A DNA stretch of 37,210 nt from Deltaproteobacteria bacterium (GTDB lineage Bacteria > Desulfobacterota > GWC2-55-46 > UBA9637): contig JACPZB010000021.1 of assembly GCA_016195725.1 (NCBI GenBank), positions 1-37,210 of the forward strand. Reading direction: 5' to 3'. The notes under the pieces are model-generated. The model was not told where the DNA came from. It saw only the letters and a list, made by a program, of their open reading frames with translations, and searched no databases. A program made the position numbers and the translations under genes. Within the stretch, counting starts at the first letter, position 1. Every line of letters starts with the position of its first letter. Below are positions 23,032 through 31,756 of the stretch, in pieces.

Positions 23032-24092
23032 TTGTCTCCCACCTTTCTGACAGCAAGACCAACACCAATGCCAAAATAAGGCGCAACGTCGCTAATATAG
23101 TCCGGAGCAAATTTTTTCGGATTACATTCTATATTGGTAAACGGATTGACAACCTCAAGAGGTATTGCGGTTCTATCTTGAATAATAGCCGGCAGACCTT
23201 TTGTCTTTGTACAGCCCCCGCTCAAATATATTTTGCTGACAAACATGCCGGGAGCGCCGCCAAGGAAGAAATCTACGCTTCTCTTAATCTCAAGCGCAAC
23301 ATTGCCTGAAACACGTTCAACCACCTGAGGAATACTGCTGGTGTCTACGCCGCTCGCCTCTCCCCCAAGCTTTAAGGTTTCCGCATCCTTAAAGCTTATA
23401 CCCAATGTCTTTTGTATCTCTTCTGTAAACTGGTTTCCACCCAGCGGAATTGCCCTTGTAAATATAGTTATGCCGTTCCGCAGAACATTGATGCTTGCAA
23501 TAGTTGCTCCAATATTTATCATTGCTATATTTTCATTTGGCGCAATGGAATAATTCATCTCAAACATATTTTCCAGCGCAAACGAATCCACATCCACAAT
23601 CACAGGAACGAGCCCGGCCTCTTTTATCACATTGATATAATCATTTATAACATCCTTCTTTACCGCAACCAACATGACCTCCATCTGCCCCCGGCCTTCG
23701 GTATCCGCCCCGAGTATCTGAAAATCTATATTCACATCTGTTATGGGAAACGGGATATACTGCTCTGCCTCCCACTGAATGGATTCCGCAAGTTCCGCCT
23801 CGGTCATCACAGGGAGATTTACCTTTTTGATAATAACAGAATGGCCGGTAAGCGCAGAAACTGTATTCTTAATTTTTATCTCCTGCTGGCCAATAAGATC
23901 CTTCACAGAATTTATAACAGTCATAGAATCTATAATAGAGCCGTCAACAATAGCCTCTGGCGGAAGCTGGCTCATGCCTATCTTAATCATCTTCCACCCT
24001 TTTTTTGTTGGGGCAAGCTGGATAATCTTGATAGAGTTTGAGCCGATATCCAACCCGACCACATCGGTTTTTTTAAAAAATGGCAATTCCAT
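23028..24092 (-). CDS. pilM: Type IV pilus actin-like ATPase PilM
   Basis: PilM is a cytoplasmic actin/FtsA-like protein that binds the tail of PilN. It is 354 aa. Actin-fold motifs are VGLDIGSNSIKIIQL (phosphate 1), IINVGATIAS-like MINIGATIASINV (phosphate 2) and IYLSGGCTKTKGLP (adenosine). The QWEAEQYIPFP motif is typical of PilM. It is the first gene of pilMNOPQ. A heptad array of the GGCTATG family separates it from a small XRE regulator, so the promoter either lies in that array or upstream of the regulator. Confidence 0.96.
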   Translation of the reverse strand: MELPFFKKTDVVGLDIGSNSIKIIQLAPTKKGWKMIKIGMSQLPPEAIVDGSIIDSMTVINSVKDLIGQQEIKIKNTVSALTGHSVIIKKVNLPVMTEAELAESIQWEAEQYIPFPITDVNIDFQILGADTEGRGQMEVMLVAVKKDVINDYINVIKEAGLVPVIVDVDSFALENMFEMNYSIAPNENIAMINIGATIASINVLRNGITIFTRAIPLGGNQFTEEIQKTLGISFKDAETLKLGGEASGVDTSSIPQVVERVSGNVALEIKRSVDFFLGGAPGMFVSKIYLSGGCTKTKGLPAIIQDRTAIPLEVVNPFTNIECNPKKFAPDYISDVAPYFGIGVGLAVRKVGDK

Positions 24093-24128
24093 AGTTTCTT
24101 CTGTAGCCTTCCTGAGGCATCAGGTTTT

Positions 24129-24178
24129 TTTGTATTGCCTACAACCTATCACCTATAACCTGTTTCTATCCGTGACTA
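24129..24178. repeat. Heptad array upstream of pilM
   Basis: Degenerate CCTACAA, CCTATCA, CCTATAA units follow AGGTTTTTTT, recalling the ATAGG-TTTTT core of other arrays. It lies between the XRE gene and pilM. Confidence 0.7.
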
Positions 24179-24181
24179 ATA

Positions 24182-24379
24182 TCACTCCTTAAATACCTTG
24201 TCTTTCTCGGAAAGCTTAAGCCCGAGGGCCTGAATAATCTTCCGCTTGGTATCAACCCTGCAGGTATAGCCGTTCTCAACTCTGTCTATGGTAAGCGGAG
24301 AAATCCCGGCCTTTCTTGCAAGCTCTGCTTTGCTGATAAGGAGTTCCTCTCTAATCTTTCTTAAATTATTCTTCGGCAT
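24182..24379 (-). CDS. Small XRE-family helix-turn-helix regulator
   Basis: A 65-aa protein that consists only of an HTH domain: LRKIREELLISKAELARKAG, then ISPLTIDRVENG is the helix-turn-helix with recognition helix. The target and effector are unknown. It lies after an MNT/HepT-like pair and before pilM, so it could be a third member of that module or a regulator of the pil operon. In several Desulfobacterota genomes a gene of this type precedes pilM (recalled, not checked), which favours the second reading. Confidence 0.85.
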   Translation of the reverse strand: MPKNNLRKIREELLISKAELARKAGISPLTIDRVENGYTCRVDTKRKIIQALGLKLSEKDKVFKE

Positions 24380-24395
24380 ATTTAAATTCCGTTTC

Positions 24396-24881
24396 CTATA
24401 ATTTGGAAAGTTCTTCCATAAATCTCAAAAACCGCACCACATCATTTTTAAAATCCTTTGCAACAGAGGAAAGGGTATCCTTCAATCCCTTCATCTTTTC
24501 CCATTCAAGTTCAAAACCATATATATTTCTAAATCTATGGCGAAATTCAAGGTATTCTCTTAGTTGTTTACTCACAGATTGAGATATTACAGGCGGTCTG
24601 ACCTTCTCTATCTCAAGCTCCATGTCCTTCAATAATTGAATATGCCAATTTGCACCTTCGGGTATCCCTCCGTTTAATTCCTCGGCTATTCTTACAAATA
24701 TTCTTTCAACACCGCAGTAAAAATCATGAAGTATAGAAGCAACGGCTCTTAAATAGAATGTGTCTTTCCCCCGCAGACTTTTATGTCTGCCAATTTCGGA
24801 AACCAATTCATCTGTCTTTTCCAGTTCCTCTCTGATTTCAGATACGACCCTGTATATCTTTTGCGAAAATCTATCTGCCAT
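24396..24881 (-). CDS. HepT-like HEPN-fold protein
   Basis: This 161-aa helical protein has the layout of HepT-like HEPN proteins, many of which are RNases or targets of an MNT-type nucleotidyltransferase. The characteristic segment is YLRAVASILHDFYCGVERIF, and the C-terminal LREYLEFRHRFRNIYGFEL corresponds to the R-x4-6-H-x-Y active-site motif. Here the residue expected to be His is Asn (RHRFRNIY). It starts five bases after the MNT gene stop, with no strong ribosome site, suggesting coupled expression. Whether it is an active toxin or an altered relative is open. Confidence 0.7.
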   Translation of the reverse strand: MADRFSQKIYRVVSEIREELEKTDELVSEIGRHKSLRGKDTFYLRAVASILHDFYCGVERIFVRIAEELNGGIPEGANWHIQLLKDMELEIEKVRPPVISQSVSKQLREYLEFRHRFRNIYGFELEWEKMKGLKDTLSSVAKDFKNDVVRFLRFMEELSKL

Positions 24882-24886
24882 CTTGT

Positions 24887-25246
24887 CTACACCGCAATAC
24901 GCATCCCTTCCCTCTCAACGGCCTCTCGCATCAATTTGTTTGCGTCTTCATACGGTATAATATCCACCGGAAATCGGGTTATATCCCTTATCTCTGCAAG
25001 GATTGAAAAATATTTATCCTTCGGCATACCTTTCACAACCAAATCTATATCTGAGGTTAAAGAAAAACTCTCTTTATCAAGCAGCGAGCCCACGAGATAG
25101 ATATCCCCGCATCCATAGTTGTCTTTAAGAAAGCCGGCAATTTTCTTTGCGTCATTCATAGCCATATCAGACAAGACAGCCCCTTCCCTTTTAAGTCTTT
25201 CCTGACGCTCTTTCCAGTATCTTATGTAATCCCTTTTTACACCCAT
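24887..25246 (-). CDS. MNT-domain minimal nucleotidyltransferase
   Basis: A 119-aa protein with the nucleotidyltransferase core YLVGSLLDKESFSLTSDIDL: GS, then the paired metal Asp in SDIDL, and VDIIPYED as the third Asp. MntA-type proteins AMPylate HepT partners and so neutralise them. The N-terminal helix (IRYWKERQERLKREGA) is typical. It is followed five bases later by the HepT-like gene and has its own promoter 25 bases upstream. Confidence 0.82.
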   Translation of the reverse strand: MGVKRDYIRYWKERQERLKREGAVLSDMAMNDAKKIAGFLKDNYGCGDIYLVGSLLDKESFSLTSDIDLVVKGMPKDKYFSILAEIRDITRFPVDIIPYEDANKLMREAVEREGMRIAV

Positions 25247-25272
25247 AGCCCAATTCAGACAAATTTATGTCA

Positions 25273-25301
25273 ACTTTAGTCCAATTTTATTAACTTGTCA
25301 A
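25273..25301 (-). promoter_or_regulatory. Sigma-70-type promoter of the MNT/HepT-like pair
   Basis: TTGACA (-35) and TAAAGT (-10) with a 17-base spacer on the minus strand. The start of transcription would fall about 20 bases before the MNT start codon. Confidence 0.7.
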
Positions 25302-25310
25302 GTATTTTTT

Positions 25311-25350
25311 TAATTTAATATAATTTAATATAAATTCATATAAATTTATA
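25311..25350. repeat. Four 10-bp AT-only repeats just upstream of the -35 box
   Basis: Units TAATTTAATA, TAATTTAATA, TAAATTCATA, TAAATTTATA. The 10-bp period matches DNA helical phasing. Their place immediately upstream of the promoter suggests a phased UP element or operator. Confidence 0.75.
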
Positions 25351-25463
25351 GTATAGGCAATATACCTTTTGCATGTTTGACAGTGGAACAATCATGTCGG
25401 TTGTACCTGAATTTTGATTGGGCTGCTAAAGAATTCCTGCAATGTTGTTTAAATCATACTGTC

Positions 25464-26282
25464 CTATTTCTGCTCTTGATCAACCTGAATATTAAAGATT
25501 TGAGCGCCCTCTCCGCCTGCCCCATCGGTTGCAGATGCCATGACATATACCCTGCCCTTAAATCCTGAGGGGACTGTCCATTTTATAAGCCCTGTTTTCG
25601 GATCAATGGTCATGCCCTCCGGAGCAGCTTTGAGAGAATATGTCAACGTGTCATTATCAGGGTCCTGCGCCTTAACCTCATAGGTAAAACTGTTGTCAGC
25701 AAACTTTGAATCGTGAATAGACGATGTTATTACAGGCGGACTATTGACAATATAGGTAAAAACGCTAACAGATATTCCCTTATCTTTTCCAATATAAGGA
25801 GTGGCGGCAAGGGTTATCTTGTCTCCGCCTTTAAAGTCCGCTGAAAGGGTATCTTTAGTTTCAGGCAGCGCCTCCCCATTTTTTGCCCATTGATATCTAA
25901 CAGTTGCATTGTTAAGTGTTAACACCTCAGCCTTTATCATGTCGCCCTTTACCGGAGATACTGGTAATAATTTTATTGAGATGATTTGAGGAGCGATTTT
26001 GACAGGCTCTCTTGAAATGGTCATTGGCTGCGCTGAAACCTTTGGCGGCTGATAAACCTGGACGCCTCTCAGGGGCGTCTCCTCTCTCTTTATTCCCAGC
26101 CATTGAAACGCAAAAATGAGGAGGAGTATCGCGCTGACAATGATAGTTATCAGATTTCTCCCCTGAAGATACCACGGAGCAACGATGGCCTGATCAGGGA
26201 CGATAATCGTGCCATCCTTTTGCTTAACCCGCGGGGAGGCCGGTCTTTTTGCTGCAGGAGTTCTTTTAGGTTTTTCCGCCAT
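25464..26282 (-). CDS. Single-pass membrane protein with Ig-like and cadherin-like domains, next to pilY1
   Basis: A 272-aa protein of no named family. The N-terminal 40 residues are Lys/Pro/Ala-rich and cytoplasmic, then one membrane helix (LITIIVSAILLLIFAFQW). The periplasmic part has an Ig-like domain (about 100-180, with VRYQWAKNGEALPETKD) and a cadherin/He_PIG-type domain (about 185-270, with SFTYEVKAQDPDNDTLTYSL). The latter resembles the putative-Ig modules inside PilY1. It follows pilY1 after a heptad array, so it may belong to the same sigma-54 operon and help adhesin assembly or export (inference). Confidence 0.75.
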   Translation of the reverse strand: MAEKPKRTPAAKRPASPRVKQKDGTIIVPDQAIVAPWYLQGRNLITIIVSAILLLIFAFQWLGIKREETPLRGVQVYQPPKVSAQPMTISREPVKIAPQIISIKLLPVSPVKGDMIKAEVLTLNNATVRYQWAKNGEALPETKDTLSADFKGGDKITLAATPYIGKDKGISVSVFTYIVNSPPVITSSIHDSKFADNSFTYEVKAQDPDNDTLTYSLKAAPEGMTIDPKTGLIKWTVPSGFKGRVYVMASATDGAGGEGAQIFNIQVDQEQK

Positions 26283-26329
26283 AGAAGATAGGGAAATTAA
26301 GTAACATAAAAAAAGGGGGAAAGGAAGGG

Positions 26330-26465
26330 GAAAAAAACGGTAGAGAGTAGAAGGTAGAGAGTAGGCAGGGGGAAAATACGGTAGATAGTAGAGAGTAGAA
26401 AGTAGACAGGGGAAAACAAAAGATTTTCTTTCTACCTTCTACCGTCTACCTTCTACCTTCTACTA
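26330..26465. repeat. Large head-to-head heptad array (AGTAGAC family) after pilY1
   Basis: Many GGTAGAG, AGTAGAA, AGTAGAC units run one way, then after an AAAACAAAAG centre opposed TTCTACC, GTCTACC units run the other way. The pilY1 stop TAG is the first triplet of the array. The opposed halves can form a long hairpin; on the minus strand a run of T follows, so it may also act as a transcription attenuator between pilY1 and the next gene. Confidence 0.88.
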
Positions 26466-29400
26466 TTTCTTCAGCCAGTGGACTATCTTTGATATCGCTG
26501 ATGTCACTGGCTCGTTTTCAGCCTCCACGATAACGCCTGTGGCTATCTGTATCTTCTTTTTCAAAGACCCCTGGCCTTCCTTTGGAGGCGGCACAATAAT
26601 TGCCTCGCCTGTTGGCGGCGCGCCGGGACCTAACAACACGCTCTTATTAACAGTAACACTGCCGGAGGTGCCGCTGGTTGCCTGATTCGAAAGTATCGCT
26701 ACGCTTGCAGGCGCAACGCCTGTGGTATAACCTACAGCATAGAGATAAGAAGAACCGCCATAAGCACAGACATCTGAACTCGGCCTGTAGGTCAAGAAGT
26801 CCACAATGCCGCCGACTGCCAGCGGCCGTGTTATAACTCTTTCGGCAGTAGCGACACCAGTATCAGGCGGCGCAGGGAGGCTTAAATACCACCCAAATTG
26901 AGAGGCTGAAGTCGTTGTCGATGTTTGGTTGACAGAAGTAACAACGGTTTGCAAGCCAAAACTGCCGCTTGTTGAATCGTAAGTGCATACCTGGGCTGTC
27001 CCTGTCACCGTGCCTGTTACATTGGTATTTGTTCTGTCATCAAGAGGCCTCGCGGCGCTTCCGATATAAGTATAATTACTTGTGGAATAGGGGCTGGCCG
27101 ACTGATCCTTTATTCCCATGAATATCTGCCGTGATGTATCAGTCTCATCCACATCGCTGTAGTATTTGCCTGAGCCTGCATAGACCCAGATATTTCCGTC
27201 AGAATCCCTTGCAGCATCAGGGGAAGCTGTAAATGGATAGTTCCCTGTAAAAAGGGTATCCCCCCAACCGGAGGCATTCCGTGCGCTGCCCCACGCCACA
27301 TATACACCTGCGGTATTCAACAATTGCGGTATATCTATCATGTAAAGATCGCCGCACCATGATGTGCCTGAACTTGCGGTACATGTGGCTGAATCGCTCT
27401 GACGGGCGCCACCAAAATAGATCTTCTCAGATACATAATCCTTGTCCGCGTCTATTGCCAGTATGTCGCCTCCTATAAGAGGCCGTGCGAAAGTACTGCT
27501 GCCAAGGTCGACCTTTTTAACAAGCGCCCCTGTATTCAAATTCAGCAAATAGATATAGCAATTGCTGGTTCTGCTGATATCTATGCCGCTCTTCGGCAGT
27601 TGTTTTGAGCCTGAGCCGATGACAACATACCAGTTGCCGTTTGTGGTGTTGACCCCTCCCGCATTTGTTCTCGCAATAGATGGAAAGGTTGTTGTATAGC
27701 CCAAATCGTCGTCGGAAAACTCCCAGAGCGGCGCAGGATTTTCAGGGTCTGTAATGTCAATGGCAAAATAGGATGAGAATCCCACATTCGTAAGGGGGGG
27801 GGCTGTCGGGCTTATGCCTCCGGAACATGCGCCGCCGAACCTCATGCCGCCGATGAGGATAGTGCGCCAGCTCGCTGCGATTCTTGGATCAGATGGCAAA
27901 GAATTGCCCACAGTTCCGTCCCCCAGACTTGCGTCCACAAGCCTCACAGAAAGGTCGTTTAAATAGATATGGCAGTAGCCTGTGTCCGCAAGATATTTGA
28001 GATACGGGAAACCGTTGAACGGAATGTATCCCCACACCTCCTCGCCGAGCTTATCGTTTGTGGCGTCTGTTGAGCTATAAAAATTCTTAAACAGGGCCTT
28101 TACGCCTGCGAGAAGACCTGTATCCTTCAGATACCCGACCCTGAAGGCATGTAACATGCCGTCATTTGCGCCGACAAAGGCAATGGAGGATTTCTGCTTA
28201 TAGGAAGTGCTGGATATGTAGCTGTAATAGCTGTTGTCTCCGTAATCTATATGATAGGTATTCAAGGGCGTGCTTGAAAAGACCTTTGGCGTTGAACTTA
28301 TGATGTCGCCGAGTTTCCAGACATTCCCATTCGGATCTCCGCCGACGATACTCACGCCGTTAATTGTTGATACGCGTCTGTCTCTGTAGGTATTATTTGC
28401 AGCAGCGCCGCAGGCGGTATTGTCTAAAGCCCCTGTTTCAAGGCATTCGCCCCTTATGTAACTTACGATATTTCCTGCGGTATAAGTCGCATCAGGGTTG
28501 AGGGCGCTGCACATGGTGCGGGCATCGCCGGCTACTACGGTTGTGCAATCGCTGACAGTGCGTAATGAATCCCCTACATTTGCCATTGTAAATGCATTTG
28601 CTGTGATATTCGTAGCAGTTGTTGTTATTGTAGTTGTGCCGGAACTTCTTAACACATTCTTTGATGTAAATAAATTCCGCGCTGGAATGCTGCCATCAAC
28701 ATTCGGGCGCCGGAGCGCAAGCTTTTTTCCTGCCTCCCAGAGGTATTTCACATCTGAAAACGCCTTTATAGTTGGGCTGGAGCAGGATGCCAGAGAGCCG
28801 CCGTTTCCATCCGCATCTGTTGTAAATGTGGCTGCCTTGGTATCGTTTGTCGCGGAATCATAATAGAGTTTTAACACATTGTCTTCATTGAGTTTGAGAT
28901 TATAATCATTAACGGTATCTTCTCTCAGATTGTCCTTCGGGTCTATCCAGATATTCTGCAGATAACCGGTCCACCCAACCTCCCTTGTGCCTTGCAGCAT
29001 TGTGGGCAGGAAGTATGCCTGAACCATTGAACCAATGCCCCTTGAAGATGTGGTAAGAACCGAGACCGCGGTTCCTGATGCGGCCTGGCCGAGGATATCG
29101 GTGATGGCGTTGGTAATCTGGGCCTCTATCTGCGAGCCCTGGGATGCGTCATAGAACTTTCCACCCGCGGTTAAAGCAGAGTCCATAAGTATATTTTTAT
29201 TTATTCCTCTGGTGGAACCGTTGCCGTTTGTCGGGCTGCCGGTGGCGCAATTCGTCCCGCTTTGACCTGAAACGCATTCCGTATCCTTGGCAAAGGTAAA
29301 CACGGCGTAATGGTAGAGATTCTGCGTGCCGTCCTTAGTGCTTCTCAGATCATTTTTATACGCATAGCAGGTGTTCTGGATAAGCGGTTTTGTAGCATCG

Positions 29401-31481
29401 TAGCCGGTGTTCGGGGGAGTGACAGTGCACCCGGTCTGGGTAAAATTAGTGTTGCTGTTGCTGTTGCTCAGGTCAAAGGCAGAGCTCAAAGTCAGCACAA
29501 AGTTTTTTCTGCATTTGACGGTATCGCTTGCGAACGGGTCGCCGCAGCTGTTTTGAAACCAGGTTCCCGCCGGGGCAACATTTCTGAAATAGTCTATAAT
29601 GCCGTAATATGAGTCTGCGAGCGGGGCGTTTACCACATTATTAGGAACGGCGGTGTCAACGGCATTTAAGAATTGGGTGAGACCGCTTGTGCCCACGCAC
29701 TCGTTCACCTTTACCTTGACACTGCCTGCCTGATCAAAATTGGTCAAGCCCCAGTTTGCCTTGCCCCAGAATTTTTGGATAAGCCCTGTGCCTGCATCGG
29801 AGGGCAGACTGCCCCCGGTAAAGTCCGTGCCGCTTGCCTGCACCCATATCTTGTATTTCAGCTCGTTGCCGGTCGTGGCGGCTATTGTAATGGAAAGGTC
29901 TTTATTTGTGTTGGCTACGGAAGTTCCGCCTGAGTTTACATCAACCTTTATATTGAAGTTGGATGTGCCTGTCGTTGTGGGTGTGCCTGAGATTGTCCCT
30001 GTAGTTGAAGCAAGAGAAAGGCCGGCCGGGAGAGAGCCTGACCGGATGCTCCATGTGCAGGTATAACTGGAGGCGGGCGTGGTGGTGGTTACGCCGTAGC
30101 CGCAGGTATAGGTTGTGCCGCTAATCGTAAATGATGCCGTAAGATTCTGCGAATAACTGGAGCCCGGCGCCCCGTTGGGAAATGTAACAGTTGTAATAGT
30201 AACATTGCCAGAAGACGCTGCGTTTATCGTAAGGTTGAAACACTCCTTCTGTGAGGCGCCGCCGTCTTCTTTCGCCTTGACCTCAAACTTGTATGTCCCG
30301 GCCGTGGTTGGGGTGCCTGAAATCACGCCTGCGCTGCTGAGACTAAGACCCGGAGGGAGTCCTAATGTTCCGCTAAAACTGTTGCATAATCCTCCGGGGA
30401 GAGACCATGTATATGGCGCGGCGCCGCCCGATGCCGCGAGGGTCTGAGAATAAGCTGTGCTTACTGTTCCGGAAGGCAAAGGGCTTGAGGTGTCGATAGA
30501 AACATTGGCGGCATGTGCCTCGGTTACGATATTAACATCTTCAACCGATTTTGCGGCGCCCGTCAATTGACTCATTACCTTTGCAAATAAACCCTTTTCC
30601 CATGAGTCGTTGGACGGCTGTTTCAGCGCAAACCTAATGCCGTCTTTTACTTTATCATTGTGCGGGTCAGGCCAGAGCCCCCATCGCACGGCCGCTGCGG
30701 CAATTGCATCATATACCTTGCCGAGGCGCAGCCTCTTCATGGTCTTTGCGAAAAATGTATTGCTGTAATTCGGGTCTGCTTGAACTATAAGAACGCCGCT
30801 TGCGGTTGTGCACGCTGTGCCGCTGACTGCCCGTTCTATCTCAAGCTCTCCCTTCTCCACCTCAAATTTGCAGCCGGGATAATTGGTGGGGTCTGTCCAT
30901 TCCCATTCTGTCTCTTGACCTGGGGGACAATCACTGCCGCTTACGCTCTTTACACCTGAGGTAACGCCTCCCGCGCCCCTTGCCACAGCAGCATTGCCGC
31001 CGGTCAAAATCTTCTGCAGCAAATCAAACCGGGACATGGTGATATAATTGAGCCAGTTGCCTTTGAACACAATCACATTGGAAGGCAGTGTAATTGTCCC
31101 GCCGCACAGCGCAGTGCCGGCGCCGGCGCCCATAACAAAAAATGGGTCGGCCGCCGCAGCGCCCTGGCACACAAGGCTGAATTGATTTGCGCTCACATGT
31201 CCTGTCCAGGTGGTGCCCGGGGCCGGGGGGTCCTGATAATAGTAGGCATTGGAGATAAAATAGCCCGCATAGGTGGTATTAGTGTCATATGCGACGCTGT
31301 GGTCATATGCAGGATTGAGCATGTCGCAGGAGTTGTCCAGGTTTATCATGATATTCGGCAGGATTGACCTTGTTACATACGGCGGGGCGCTGCAGTAGTC
31401 GGACATGGCCGCGCGGGACGTCTGCGGCAGAGTCAGCGCCGCAAAGATAATCGTCAAAAATAATATCGCAATCCGTTTCAT
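26463..31481 (-). CDS. pilY1: PilY1-like type IV pilus tip adhesin/assembly protein with Ig-type inserts
   Basis: A 1672-aa secreted protein with a Sec signal (cleavage near SRAAMS) that primes and tips the pilus. The N-terminal part has NIMINLDNSCDM, the place where many PilY1 proteins carry a von Willebrand A site DxSxS; here the last Ser is Asp. Two putative-Ig domains (about 327-420 and 425-535, with GLSLSSAGVISGTPTTAGTY) are inserted. The C-terminal half (about 1000-1600) is the PilY1 beta-propeller with VGANDGMLHAFRVGY and a calcium-site-like DADKDYVSEKIYFGG. Cysteines are numerous, as expected for an extracytoplasmic protein. GGAGG lies seven bases before the ATG. It has its own sigma-54 promoter. 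Confidence 0.93.
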   Translation of the reverse strand: MKRIAILFLTIIFAALTLPQTSRAAMSDYCSAPPYVTRSILPNIMINLDNSCDMLNPAYDHSVAYDTNTTYAGYFISNAYYYQDPPAPGTTWTGHVSANQFSLVCQGAAAADPFFVMGAGAGTALCGGTITLPSNVIVFKGNWLNYITMSRFDLLQKILTGGNAAVARGAGGVTSGVKSVSGSDCPPGQETEWEWTDPTNYPGCKFEVEKGELEIERAVSGTACTTASGVLIVQADPNYSNTFFAKTMKRLRLGKVYDAIAAAAVRWGLWPDPHNDKVKDGIRFALKQPSNDSWEKGLFAKVMSQLTGAAKSVEDVNIVTEAHAANVSIDTSSPLPSGTVSTAYSQTLAASGGAAPYTWSLPGGLCNSFSGTLGLPPGLSLSSAGVISGTPTTAGTYKFEVKAKEDGGASQKECFNLTINAASSGNVTITTVTFPNGAPGSSYSQNLTASFTISGTTYTCGYGVTTTTPASSYTCTWSIRSGSLPAGLSLASTTGTISGTPTTTGTSNFNIKVDVNSGGTSVANTNKDLSITIAATTGNELKYKIWVQASGTDFTGGSLPSDAGTGLIQKFWGKANWGLTNFDQAGSVKVKVNECVGTSGLTQFLNAVDTAVPNNVVNAPLADSYYGIIDYFRNVAPAGTWFQNSCGDPFASDTVKCRKNFVLTLSSAFDLSNSNSNTNFTQTGCTVTPPNTGYDATKPLIQNTCYAYKNDLRSTKDGTQNLYHYAVFTFAKDTECVSGQSGTNCATGSPTNGNGSTRGINKNILMDSALTAGGKFYDASQGSQIEAQITNAITDILGQAASGTAVSVLTTSSRGIGSMVQAYFLPTMLQGTREVGWTGYLQNIWIDPKDNLREDTVNDYNLKLNEDNVLKLYYDSATNDTKAATFTTDADGNGGSLASCSSPTIKAFSDVKYLWEAGKKLALRRPNVDGSIPARNLFTSKNVLRSSGTTTITTTATNITANAFTMANVGDSLRTVSDCTTVVAGDARTMCSALNPDATYTAGNIVSYIRGECLETGALDNTACGAAANNTYRDRRVSTINGVSIVGGDPNGNVWKLGDIISSTPKVFSSTPLNTYHIDYGDNSYYSYISSTSYKQKSSIAFVGANDGMLHAFRVGYLKDTGLLAGVKALFKNFYSSTDATNDKLGEEVWGYIPFNGFPYLKYLADTGYCHIYLNDLSVRLVDASLGDGTVGNSLPSDPRIAASWRTILIGGMRFGGACSGGISPTAPPLTNVGFSSYFAIDITDPENPAPLWEFSDDDLGYTTTFPSIARTNAGGVNTTNGNWYVVIGSGSKQLPKSGIDISRTSNCYIYLLNLNTGALVKKVDLGSSTFARPLIGGDILAIDADKDYVSEKIYFGGARQSDSATCTASSGTSWCGDLYMIDIPQLLNTAGVYVAWGSARNASGWGDTLFTGNYPFTASPDAARDSDGNIWVYAGSGKYYSDVDETDTSRQIFMGIKDQSASPYSTSNYTYIGSAARPLDDRTNTNVTGTVTGTAQVCTYDSTSGSFGLQTVVTSVNQTSTTTSASQFGWYLSLPAPPDTGVATAERVITRPLAVGGIVDFLTYRPSSDVCAYGGSSYLYAVGYTTGVAPASVAILSNQATSGTSGSVTVNKSVLLGPGAPPTGEAIIVPPPKEGQGSLKKKIQIATGVIVEAENEPVTSAISKIVHWLKK

Positions 31482-31503
31482 AGAGATACCCTCCGTTTTT
31501 ATC

Positions 31504-31548
31504 AGTAGAAGGTAGACAGCTGTCTTTTCCCCCTGTCTACTTTCTACT
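31504..31548 (-). repeat. Heptad hairpin in the pilY1 5' leader
   Basis: AGTAGAAGGTAGACAG and the inverse of CTGTCTACTTTCTACT pair at 15 of 16 positions around a 13-base loop. It lies between the sigma-54 promoter and the pilY1 ribosome site, ten bases upstream of the latter. Further heptads extend to about 31565. Confidence 0.88.
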
Positions 31549-31570
31549 CTCTACTATCTACTTTCCTTAT

Positions 31571-31587
31571 TTGCAACTTGCGTGCCG
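31571..31587 (-). promoter_or_regulatory. Sigma-54 promoter of pilY1
   Basis: CGGCACGCAAGTTGCA on the minus strand: GG and GC are exactly ten bases apart and match TGGCACG-N4-TTGCA at all but the first base. Initiation near 31561 would start the RNA at the base of the heptad hairpin. Confidence 0.8.
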
Positions 31588-31705
31588 ATTTCAAAGCCCT
31601 TGATAAACCTGATAATTTTCTACTCCTCACTTTTATGCGCCAGCTAAACCTTGCGCAGGGTGTGAAAAAATTGCGATACAGGGTTTTCTCATTGTATGGA
31701 TAGCC

Positions 31706-31756
31706 CTCTGTGGCTGCCCCTCCTGTTTTGGGCAGGCACGGCGGCGCCGCCCCTAC
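31706..31756. repeat. GC-rich GTAGGGG-type repeat abutting the pilX stop
   Basis: GTAGGGGCGGCGCCGCCGTG and then CTGCCC / GGGCAG arms form hairpins. The CCCTAC end is immediately adjacent to the TGA of the PilX-like gene, as with other palindromes at gene 3' ends here. Confidence 0.7.

Noticed and set aside
26330-26465. CRISPR-like array
   Set aside because: Units are 7 bp with no spacers and vary in sequence; no cas genes are present.
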